A stretch of 64,000 nucleotides of DNA from Liolophura sinensis (lineage: Eukaryota > Mollusca > Polyplacophora > Chitonida > Chitonidae), in the NCBI RefSeq assembly GCF_032854445.1, contig NC_088303.1, forward strand, positions 2,237,501-2,301,500, given 5' to 3'. Positions 26,901-39,800 of the stretch are shown here, in pieces (position 1 is the first letter of the stretch; the number at the start of each line of letters is the position of its first letter). Under the pieces are notes generated by a model that saw only the letters and a list, made by a program, of their open reading frames with translations, was not told the DNA's origin and did not search any database. The translations under genes were made by a program, and so were the position numbers.

Positions 26901-29900
26901 GACAACCCACACATGCAGCAATGTGACCATGGATATAGCATGGATTGGTTTGATGGCCACACCAACCCACATACAGCAATGTGACCATGGATATAGCATG
27001 GATTGGTTTGGTGGCCACACCAACGCACACATACAGCAATGTGACCATGGATATAACATGGATTGGTTTGATGGCCACACCAACCCACATACAGCAATGT
27101 GACCATGGATTTAGCATGAAGATTGGTTTGATGGCCACACCAACCCACACACAGCAATGTGACCATGGATATAGCATGGATTGGTTTGGTGGCCACACCA
27201 ACTCGCACATACAGCAATGTGACCATGGATATAGCATGGATTGGTTTGATGGCCACACCAACCCACATACAGCAATGTGCCCGTGGATATAGCATGAAGA
27301 TTGGTTTGATGGCCACACCAACCCACATACAGCAACGTGCCCATGGATATAGCATGAAGATTGGTTTGATGGCCACACCAACCCACATACAGCAATGTGA
27401 CCATGGATTTAGCATGAAGATTGGTTTGATGGCCACACCAACCCACATACAGCAATGTGACCATGGATATAGCATGGATTGGTTTGATGGCCACACCAAC
27501 CCACATACAGCAATGTGACCATGGATTTAGCATGAAGATTGGTTTGATGGCCACACCAACCCACATACAGCAATGTGACCATGGATATAGCATGGATTGG
27601 TTTGGTGGCCACACCAACTCGCACATACAGCAATGTGACCATGGATATAGCATGAAGATTGTTTGATGGCCACACCAACCCACATACAGCAACGTGCCCA
27701 TGGATATAGCATGAAGTTTGGTTTGATGGCTATGCCAACCCACACATACAGCAATGTGCCCGTGGATTTAGCATGGATTGGTTTGATGGCTACGCCAACC
27801 CACACATGCAGCAATGTGCCCGTGGATTTAGCATGGATTGGTTTGATGGCCACACCAACCCACACACAGCAACGTGCCCATGGATATAGCATGGAGATTG
27901 GTTTGATGGCTATATCAACCCACACACACAGCAATGTGCCCGTGGATATAGCATGGAGATTGGCTTGACGGCTACGCCAACCCTCACATGCAGCAATGTG
28001 ACCATGGATTTAGCATTAAGCTTACTTTGACATCTACCCTCAACCACACCTGCTACAATCTCCATTAACTTCACCTGGAATGGGGTGGGGCTTTGCTCCC
28101 CCTCCTTAGGGTCCTTCCCAACGGACAGGCTGTCTGCCGATTCCTCAGCCGTTTCTACCTTGTCATCATCTTCATCTTCGTCTTCAAACATGTAATAGTC
28201 ACCTGACCGGATCGCTATGGTAACAAAATAGTTAAATCATATAAAAGACCCTCTCCAAACAAACAGAGGATATGAACATTCGAAAACTTACTGTTTGCCT
28301 GAGATGTGAGGCGGAATATTCTAGGTTTAGCTATATAAATACTGTTACGTGCAAATTTCAAACAGCCCATTGGGTTGAGGGAAGCGGAGTGGCCAGGGTA
28401 CATCTTGGGTCTTTACAGATATACACACCATACTGGTATAAACAAGTGGTCTTCAACTAGCGATAGACTGCCTGAACAGCCACAAGAGTACAGTCGACAG
28501 CCTACTGTCACACAGGCCATACAAAAAGTTGGAGACGGGGAATCTACAAATTCCCTGTTCAATGCCAAGGTTTGAACCTGCACTTCTAATTTCCTAACGA
28601 GATATAAAAGACCAGCACGTAAACCACTCTGCCAGGGCCGTGTCCAATAAGTCTTGATGTTAATGTAGTGCATGGATACCATCAGTGGAGTGAGGTTTTC
28701 TCCCAAATGCCAACCGATGTCATTTGCATTTAAACTTCAGCGAAAATAAGTTAGGCTTACTCTGGAAATGCTCCTCTGGCTCCACAAAATTCTTCTTGCT
28801 CAGTTTGGATTGCTTTTCCTTGATCTTGGCCATCTTGGATTTGATGTTTTCCAGAACAGCCCTCTCAAGCTTCTTCTGTCGCTGAATTTCACGTGTCAAC
28901 ACCCGATTGATGAAGTAAGCACCCCTACAACAACAACATCACATTGTTACATGTATAATGTAAAACAGCCAGGTTTCAAATCCAGTCACAACAATTTAAT
29001 TTGTCATGACATTTGTTTAAGGGCTGCAAGGGCTGCTGATGGATGAAGGCCCTTAAGACACTTTGAAGATATTCAATACTGAACACTGTCCCAAACTAAA
29101 ACCCAAAGCTAATTAACATTCAATTACTGATGATACATGTATGCAGGCTCCGAGAATCAAAGCTGGATCTGAATAGTGATGATATTCAAACGCTGATGAT
29201 TAGCAGGCATTAAGGTTGATTTATGTGCTGAGAGACAGACAGACAAACATATAGGCATTTGAATCATTCAATTCAACACTGAAGACACCTGGAGACAAAC
29301 TTTCACACAAATTAACTATCACAGAAGCAGTTCGCGTCCTGTCCAGTGTTACCTCGAAGCGAGTCGATTCCAGGCTTCAAACTCAGTCACGGCATGACGG
29401 AAATAGTGACAGTGGTAGATTCGTCTCTGGAAAATGAGGAAGAAGAAGCAGATGACGTCCCAGGTGAGCCCTGTGTTGTCATGCTCCACCTTACAGGTAG
29501 ATGATGGGGACGCTGAAAGCACACAGACACCAAGTAAGGTGGTATGTTCATTACAGGTAAAAAAAAACAATGGATATACACACCAGGGAACACTTCCGCA
29601 ATGGGATCATAAGGATTGTCAATCAAATAATCACAAAACATAGTTCTTTATTTCATCTCCAAGAACACTTAACACTGATCACAAATCTCTTTCATGTAAA
29701 AAAAATGTGTGAATATGTTAAGTTTAAGCTTTTAAATGCAAAGTACAAAACTTGCCCTCAAAATTGGCAAAAAGTAATCACTTATCACCTGAGCTACTGT
29801 TACGCAGCTGACAATAGACAATGGTTTCCGGAGGGTCCATACTTTGACTTCATTCCTCGCTGAACCTTAAAGCTGTCGTATGATTACAATACTGTTGAGC

Positions 29901-30765
29901 GAAGTGCAAAACACCACTACATAAAATGAGCAAGTACTAACTTGGTTTATAGGAAGAGTCTGAATGCAGACAGGTGATCCCAAACAACTGGATAACCCAG
30001 CAGTAGTCAGAGTACAGGTGTGTGATGTACACACAGCCCACCAACTGCAACAAAACACAAACCAAGCTCAGATAAATTGGTTACAAAAGACAAAATACCA
30101 ATATAAAAAAATATCAAACAAAAAAACATGGCCCACTGTTCAAAATATCAGAATTTTCTGGCATTGAAAACGATTAATTTTTAATCACACTACTCATAAA
30201 ACATTACCTTTCGATCACACATACAAAGCAAATGATAAAATTGAACACACAGAGCATTACTTACCTGAAGACAAGCTTTAGAAAAGAGAACAAAAAAGGT
30301 GTAGCCAATCAAGATGTTCCACCTGTAAAAGTAAACAGACTGGGTTAATATCAGGCCAAATAGACTTTAATTAACATTTGATTATGTATTGATCATAAGA
30401 GTTAAAACTGAGAACACCCATGAAGAGTTAAAGTATGCAATCACAAAGTTTTGAGTTCACTTCATGGAATTGGCTGAAGAAACCTTATTGATTGGCTGCG
30501 ACACATGTCAGCCACGTATGCTAGTCACAAAACATCAAGGTAACCAACAGGTGGTTAGCGTGCTAATGCAGCGTAATGACCCTCTAAGGAGTCTCTCACC
30601 AATGAGGTCGCTGTGAATTCAAGTCCAGCTCATGCTGGCTTCCTCTCCGGCGTGGAAGGTCCTGCCAGCAACCTGTGGATGGTCGTAGGTTTCCCCCCCA
30701 CCATAATGCCGACCGCTGTCGTATAAGTGAAATATTCTTAAGTACATCGTAAAACACCAATCAAA

Positions 30766-30800
<35 letters not shown>

Positions 30801-33800
30801 ATCAAGGTAAACAAACCTGAACTAAAAACATGAATTACCACTTTGAAGATCAGAATCTACATACCTGTCCATATTTAAAACTTATTGTCCATTTAGGACA
30901 TAATTCTAATAACAGCTATTTATTATTATTATTACTACTCTTCTTTGTATAGCAGATACTCTAGTGTAGAAATTTCTCTGTCTGCTTCTGGATTTGAACC
31001 TGCAATCTAGGAACTTAGTGTGTTGACCATCCATCTATCATCTCCAATGAAGGCTTCTTCAACCAATTAGATACTTACATACAGAGGAGTTTGCGCAGAG
31101 GCTTGAGGAGGAATTCCTGGCCATACCACATAAAGCAGAACACAGCAATAACATATCCCATACTGAAGAGGTTAATCCTCAAGGTACCAGTCAGGAAAAC
31201 AATGGCGAGTGTCACCCAGAACATGTAGAGGAACACAAAGTACTTCAGCACATCCAGGTACGATCTGGGGAGAGAAAAAAGACCACATACTATCAAATCT
31301 GGATTTATTTGTGCATGCAAAACAAAAAAAAAATTTTTTGTGATCAGTGATGCAGCTGTGGTTTGCAAAAAAAATGTTTACATCACCGTTGTGCTAACTG
31401 ATATTCCATCATTATCAAATTAGGTCTTATGTTCTCTGCTTGTAAGCTGGATGCCCTTATCTCAGGGCCACTTTGTCTCCTGTTAGCAAGCTGGATGCTC
31501 TTACCTCTGGGCCACTTTGTCCCCAGTATGTAAGCTGGATGCCCTTATCTCTGGGCCACTTTGTCCCCTGTTAGCAAGCTGGATGCCCTTACCTCTGGGC
31601 CACTTTGTCCCCAGTATGTAAGCTGGATGCCCTTACCTCTGGGCCACTTTGTCCCCTCTTTGTAAGCTGGATGCCCTTACCTCTGGGCCACTTTGTCCCC
31701 TCTTTGTAAGCTGGATGCCCTTACCTCTGGGCTACTTTATTCCGTTAACATGAATAAACAAGTAATGCTTAACTGCCTTGAAGTCTGAAGAAACACAGAT
31801 TGAAGGATTGCCCTTACTTGAAGGTGCCAGTGAAATCTGGCACAGGTATCTCTGTGTTAGCCTCCACCTCTGGTAAGATGTCCTTGTTATCACCCACCAC
31901 CATACTCCTCAATACGGGAAGACGACATTTCAATGAAGAACACTCGGGCCTGACGACACACGAAACAACAGGAGGAAAAAGTCCGCTGAAACACAATAAG
32001 AAATTTCTACAGAAGCAATTACATGTATATGAAACTAAGTTGACATTCTTCTATAAAATTTGTAAACTGAAGCCTACAATTATTCAATAAATTATATCAG
32101 AAATAGAATTTACTAATCTGACATTATTCAACGACATTAAAAAAAAATTCTTCAATTAAATTTCCATTTAAAAAAAATACATTCTCTTACAAGTACTGAA
32201 GGTATAAAGAGAGAGAGATATTTTCCTAAAATACAGTCAGGCACAAGGATTCATATGTAATTAATGTTTTCTGTATGTAAGTATTGGATGCCCAAGGAAT
32301 CTCAATATTTTCTGTCAATACTTACCCACTAGCTTCTTTGGGTTTGGACGTTCAATGTAATCAGGTAGGAAAAGCCATTTCTCCAGGTTAGCAATCCATC
32401 ACATTGGGCTCATCCCATGGGTAGTCTGAAGAGGGAGGGAGAGTACAAGTATCATTTACAGGCCTCTAAGTGTTCCTGAAAGTGCATTTTACATGGCAAA
32501 CTTTAGGTGAACTACTGTAAGGTCTCTCTCTGTACATAAACATGTGCAGCATGGCCCAGTTGTTTTAAAACTCTTATGAGATTTAAGCCCTGATTCAAAC
32601 AGGATAGATTCAGGAGAAAAATCACTGCATTTTGCCCGGCATCCCAGATCCCGACTTAGAAAACACAGGCTTAACCAGTGAGAGCTGAATTCAAGTCCTA
32701 AGAACTCGTTGGTCAGGAACCTACTGGCTTTACCCTTTTTCGCCAAAACTTTAGGGGATCCAGTCAGTGAGGTCTTCCTTAATGAAACTAAAGTCTACCT
32801 ATTTAAGGGCTTTCATGGAGCTGCTCTAAGGTTTAAATTTATGTACACTTTTACCAAGTTTGCATGTATATGGCTTACCTATACAAAGACCTAGAGGGAA
32901 TCCGAGAGAGGAGCAGTACTGTAGAGGCAGCAGGATGGACAGTAACAAGGTGTAGAACCACCACAGATAGGCGTTACCACGACGATTAGCACACAGCAAG
33001 ATGCCCAGGAGAATAGCATAGAGAACAGCATACCCATCTACTCGTACACAGATGGCAATTGCAAACATGATGTAACACAGCTGAAACAACAGGCAATGGA
33101 GTAAGGAACTACGGTTTATGCATTACTGTGAGACTACGACTTTGTCAAAAAACTTAAATGAAATATGTGCATAAAGAGAAAAGAAAAAATAATTTAGCAA
33201 TTAAATTTGTAATTGTTTAAAACTGTTATTTAGTTCACAAATGGAATGTGTATTAGCTGAGGGGACTTAAATAAACAAAAAAAAAATTTTTTACCACAGA
33301 TAAGATAGAATTCAAAAGCTACTTCATGTTCTATGCCAATTACTTCTAAGTTTGGCAAGTTGCAACCTTAAAAAATTAACAGCATACTTGTACCATTTGT
33401 ACTGGTAAAATGAATTATGGCTGTCTGAAATACAGTGGTATTTTTCTCTTTTCAAGAAGCAGTTTTATTAATTTTTCATAATGTATAACTACACAAAGCA
33501 GTTTTACTTAATAAATTCTGCAGTTTTGAAATGTAGATTAAACTCATCAGAGCAGCCTAGAGCGATGTAATTTCAAACTGAAATTAGTGCCATTATAAAA
33601 ATAAAGACTTGCTCCTTCACCTCTAGGCCATATTTATGAAACAGTAGTTGGCTAAGATTTCACACAATCCAGCAGGCTGTTGTCTGCATCTTCACGGCGA
33701 ATGTTAGCAAAAATAATGCCAGACTTGGGCCTTGTCACCCTGGGGTTGTTGAACCTCTGCTCCTGACGATAACGAATAATGGCTTCCCAGGACAAACAGG

Positions 33801-36800
33801 AGTAATATGCCAATATAATTCTACAAAAAAAAAACAAGCAACAACATAATAGTTCACAAGTACAAAATAATCAAACAGTTTCTTTTAAGATAAATCCGCT
33901 GAAAATCCCAAAAGACATTTCCTTTTTCCCTTGCTTATGACACAGAGTCAACCAGTGCCTGGTCTATTCTTCAATGATCAAGTGCCAGCCCAGGAAAGAA
34001 CAAAGACTGTCCAAGTCTTGGACACAACTCAGCTTGAAAGGCATTCTCTTAAGAACACTTGCTATTAAAGCTAGTTTGTTTCCATTACCTTGATGTAATC
34101 TGCAATATAGTCTGTCTTCTCCAGTCCCAGCCAGATGCATTGTTTATCGTCTGGTTGAATGGGTATTTATCATACTCAATCACAGTGTCATTATCCTCCA
34201 TCTGAAAAGACAAAAACCATTACCATTTATGTATCAATTTATTTCACTGGCATAATGTGCCAAACTGAAGAGAGGAAGAAAGGTATTGGAATCAAGATCT
34301 ATGTTCCCATCTCAAGCATAACAATGATACACGCTTAAAACCCCAGGTGTATCCCATCAGTTTTGAAGTCCTATGGGATATTATATTACACTTCAAACCA
34401 ATTTACTTATCTATGGGCCAGGCATATTCTAAAGATACTGCACAGATAAGTTTATAGCCTGAAACAAAGTCAAGAGACAAACAGGGGAACAAATCTACAC
34501 AAAAAAATGATCAGTTTATCAGGTCCATATCATTCAGCTTCAAACAAAATTTGGTAACAGGGCCTCATTTGTTCTGAAAAGTACCAAGACAAAGGGTGGA
34601 AGGCAAACCATCAGTGACTGAATAGCACAAACACAACATTGTGTTGGGAGCAGTCTCCTTCTAAATGATGACTCTCTTGATGTTGAAAAAGCAGAAGCTG
34701 GACTGGAGCTCATGACATCACTGGTCAAAGGCTTCTGTTATCTAGCTATGAATTCTTCAGTAAGCAAAAAAAATATGTCAATTTCAGAATTAAAAGAGGC
34801 ATGATTGTCTTTACTTTCCAACAGTTCCGAATTAATGATTTTAATCAATGCAGATGGTGGCCTTAATGTTTTTCCCTAGTAAAGAAAGAAGTCTACCATT
34901 TTGGACAGTGAGACCAGCAGTAAATCTGCTATGCTGACAATCTGTTACAGAGTGGGCAAGTGGGTACTTACATGTATATCTCCTCAGATTTGTATTATAT
35001 CAATCTATCATTAATATCTAATTATAAAGGTGAACTGTTTCTCTTTGAAAACCTTTCCAAACCTTGTACAATTCAAGTGCTTACCGTGCAATTGGAGTAC
35101 CACATGCTGGGGTCAACCATGTGTAACTGGTAGGCCATTTTTGAGAGGAGTACAAGAGCTGTATACAGCTGCGCAATGTGTGACATGAGGCGATGGAGGG
35201 TTGGCAGCGGCAGGAACACTGCGACAAGTATCACATACACGGCACTGATTGCGGATACCTTAAAGTGAGAGAAAGGAATACATATGTCTCAGGTAAATTC
35301 ATAAAATGTATAAACCTTCATTATCTTTCCATAAAAGCTTGCAAAATAGCTGAAGCCAGTTTCAGGCTGCAACATTTAAATAATTCATTATACAGGCAAT
35401 GAAGATCTACAGATATTACACGATAAATGTATAAATGTTCTTTCAATGCAAGCATCAAGACATATGCATAACAGACATAATGGTAAGCCCAGAATAAACA
35501 ATTTTGGACTGAAATACAGATAGTTTTCTTTTAAGCATAGAACTGTTATTATAAATTATTGGTAAATATGAATGTGAGTAGTTTCATATCTGTAACTCTA
35601 AATGAGCAGTACAAGGAAATTTGTACATTTCGTACACATCATGCAGAATAAGAAAACAAAAATATGCATATCATCGTGAAACCTGGTAAATGGTTGTGCT
35701 GAATATGCTACACACCATCACTTTAGCTTTTTAGAATGTATAAAACAATATATAAACAATTACCACACTAAAAACACCAATCTGATAAAATTTTCAGTTT
35801 ACAGATCTCAATATGTCACTTCCTTACCTCATTAACACACACGAGGAAGACAGTGAACACAACAATTTTGAAGATGTGAATCTCCAAAACTCTCCACAAC
35901 AGTTCGGACACCACGGCCCACAATGAGCTCGCTTTATTCCACACCAGATCAAAGATCTGACGTAGCTGCTTCTTATAGCCTGCAAAAGTGGAACACAACA
36001 AATTACAGGCTGTGGTAACAGCATTACTCCATACAAAGTAAATCCCCTATGATAAAGTCCTAAATCCCAAATTATTAGGCCCATGACCCTATTGAGGCCT
36101 CGTCTTTAAATCCAGCTCTCCCTATTTTGGCTACGACTATCTGTCAGGAGGTTTGTCAATAACTGGCAAAGGTTGGTGGCCCATGACCCTATTGAGGCCT
36201 CGTCTTCAAATCCAGCTCTCCCTATTTTGGCTACGACTATGAGTCAGGAGGTTTGTCAATACCTGGCAAAGGTTGGTGGCCCATGACCCTATTGAGGTCT
36301 CGTGTACAAATCCAGCTCTCCCTATTTTGGCTACGACTATCTGTCAGGAGGTTTGTCAATACCTGGCAAAGGTTGGTGGCCCATGACCCTATTGAGGCCT
36401 CGTCTTCAAATCCAGCTCTCCCTATTTTGGCTACGACTATCTGTCATGAGGTTTGTAAATACCTGGCAAAGGTTGGTGGCCCATGACCCTATTGAGGTCT
36501 CGTGTACAAATCCAGCCCTCGCTATTTTGGCTACGACTATCTGTCATGAGGTTTGTAAATACCTGGCAAAGGTTGGTGGCCCATGACCCTATTGAGGTCT
36601 CGTGTACAAATCCAGCCCTCGCTATTTTGGCTACGACTATCTGTCATGAGGTTTGTAAATACCTGTCAAAGGTTGGTGGCCCATGACTCTACTGAGGTCT
36701 CGTGTACAAATCCAGCCCTCGCTATTTTGGCTACGACTATCTGTCATGAGGTCTGTAAATACCTGTCAAAGGTTGGTGGCCCATGACTCTACTGAGGTCT

Positions 36801-39800
36801 CGTGTACAAATCCAGCCCTCGCTATTTTGGCTATGACTGGCAAAGGCTGGTGGTTTACTCCAAGCACGAGAGGCACTTCCTCCACCCATAAACATGACTG
36901 CTACCATATAAGGGAAAATCCTTACTTTGGTCTTAAACACCAGTGAATCAATCTATTTATTTATCTATTTATTTCACTCATATGGCTGCAGCCAGCATTA
37001 TGGTAGGAGGAAATCTGCAGACTATCCCCCCTACATCAGTGAATCAAAACTGCTGACTTGAACTTTGTCAGAAAGACTGGAAAGTTGGACAGCATGATTG
37101 GTCAAAGTGAGGCTGTGACTGGGACATAAAGAGAAAATGTTTGTGACTTTATTAATGGCTGTATGGAAACTCTGTATGTATGTTTTTGACAATCCGCCCA
37201 CAAATATTATTCTTGAATACAGTGTACCTGTATAACTGAAATAATTTAGCTGTATTTTGCACTCACCTTTGGATGTAAAGAATATTATCTATATCCATAT
37301 AAATCTAAAGAAAATCTAAATTAATAACCAGCTTTTTCTTATCAATTTTAACACGACGTGATTTTACAGATATACAAAAAGAACACAAGACTTTGGTGTG
37401 TGTCATTCTAAATTTACTTCCTCCCTCCATGGACAATATTACACCTGATTTCATATCAGGCATCTTAGACAAAATCTTCCTCTGCATACCAGAAACATTC
37501 ATTTGGGTTATCTTCCCTTGGAGAGAAGACTTGTGTGGGAAGTCATCACACTAGAGACCATTAATTAGAAGTGACAAGTACAAACCTGTAAGTTCCAACC
37601 AGAATCAGTTGACCAAATCTAGTTTGAAGTTAGAAGTGACACGTACAAACTTGTAAGTTCCAACCAGAATCGGTTGACCAAATCTAGTTTAAAGTTAGAA
37701 GTCACAAGTACAAACTTGTAAGTTCCAACCAGAATTGGTTGACCAAATCTAGCTTGAAGTTAGAAGTTACAAGTCATAAGTTGTAACTAAAGGTCTCTAA
37801 TGCCCTTCTTATCACCTCTGATCTTGCGTTATACTTACGCTTGAGTTTACGACTCTCATGTTCGGTGTCTGTGCCAGATGTCATCCCAGTATCCTCTGTA
37901 GTTGTTTCATCCATTACTGTAGCCACTGGTTCATCTGCTAAAGGATCATCGTCCATCACTTTGCTAAAACAGAAGTTACAAGCAGTCTTGTACCTCTATT
38001 TCTTTATCTGTTTTGATATACATGTATATACACCCACTGAGGTCTGCTAAAACAGAAGTTACAAGCAGTCTTGTACATCTGTTCCTTTATCTGACTGATA
38101 TACATGTATATACACCCACTAAGCTCTGCTAAAACAGAAGTTACCAGCAGTCTTGTACATCTGTTCCTTTATCTGACTGATATACATATATATACACCCA
38201 CTGAGCTCTGCTAAAACAGAAGTTACAAGCAGTCTTGTACATCTGTTCCTTTATCTGACTGATATACATGTATATACACCCACTAAGCTCTGCTAAAACA
38301 GAAGTTACCAGCAGTCTTGTACCTCTATTTCTTTATCTGTTTGATATACATGTATATACACCCACTGAGGTCTGCTAAAACAGAAGTTACAAGCAGTCTT
38401 GTACCTCTATTTCTTTATCTGTTTGATATACATGAATATACACCCACTGAGCTCTGCTAAAACAGAAGTTACAAGCAGTCTTGTACCTCTATTTCTTTAT
38501 CTGTTTTGATATACATGTATATACACCCACTGAGCTCTGCTAAAACAGAAGTTACAAGCAGTCTTGTACATCTGTTCCTTTATCTGTTTGATATACATTA
38601 ATATACACCCACTGAGCTCTGTTAAAACAGAAGTTACAAGTAGTCTTGTACATCTATTTCTTTATCTGTTTGATATACATGTATATACACCCACTGAGCT
38701 CTGTTAAAACAGAAGTTACAAGCAGTCTTGTACATCTATTCCTTTATCTGTTTGATATACATGTATATACACCCACTGAGCTCTGCTAAAACAGAAGTTA
38801 CAAGAAGTCTTGTACATCTATTCCTTTATCTGACTGATATACATGTATATACACCCACTGAGCTCTGTTAAAACAGAAGTTACAAGCAGTCTTGTACATC
38901 TATTCCTTTATCTGACTGATATACATGTATATACACCCACTGAGCTCTGCTAAAACAGAAGTTACAAGCAATCTTGTACATCTATTCCTTTATCTGACTG
39001 ATATACATGTATATACACCCACTGAGCTCTGTTAAAACAGAAGTTACAAGCAGTCTTGTACATCTATTCCTTTATCTGACTGATATACATGTATATACAC
39101 CCACTGAGCTCTGCTAAAACAGAAGTTACAAGCAATCTTGTACATCTATTCCTTTATCTGACTGATATACATGTATATACACCCACTGAGCTCTGTTAAA
39201 ACAGAAGTTACAAGCAGTCTTGTACATCTATTCCTTTATCTGACTGATATACATGTATATACACCCACTGAGCTCTGCTAAAACAGAAGTTACAAGCAAT
39301 CTTGTACATCTATTCCTTTATCTGACTGATATACATGTATATACACCCACTGAGCTCTGTTAAAACAGAAGTTACAAGAAGTCTTGTACATCTATTCCTT
39401 TATCTGACTGATATACATGTATATACACCCACTGAGCTCTGCTAAAACAGAAGTTACAAGCAATCTTGTACATCTATTCCTTTATCTGACTGATATACAT
39501 GTATATACACCCACTGAGCTCTGTTAAAACAGAAGTTACAAGAAGTCTTGTACATCTATTCCTTTATCTGACTGATATACATGTATATACACCCACTGAG
39601 CTCTGCTAAAACAGAAGTTACAAGCAGTCTTGTACATCTATTCCTTTATCTGACTGATATACATGTATATACACCCACTGAGCTCTGTTAAAACAGAAGT
39701 TACAAGCAGTCTTGTACATCTATTCCTTTATCTGACTGATATACATATATATACACCCACTGAGCTCTGTTAAAACAGAAGTTACAAGCAGTCTTGTACA

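Noticed and set aside
26897-27743. Overlapping open frames of 169-210 codons on the minus strand (repeating [17 protein letters not shown])
   Set aside because: They are translations of a 58-60 bp intronic array, open in several frames at once, with no domain.
28040-28075. Extension of exon W27 to the gtaagc donor near 28026
   Set aside because: The frame stays open to that point, but ending there leaves one extra base and exon W28 then reads into a stop; the CAG/gtgaag donor fits.
31818-34201. Piezo as a pseudogene
   Set aside because: Forty-two other exons have intact frames and splice sites; a cluster of homopolymer indels in 2.4 kb is better explained by local consensus error.
36253-36946. 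Overlapping plus-strand frames [20 protein letters not shown]
   Set aside because: Translations of the 100-bp SINE-derived array.
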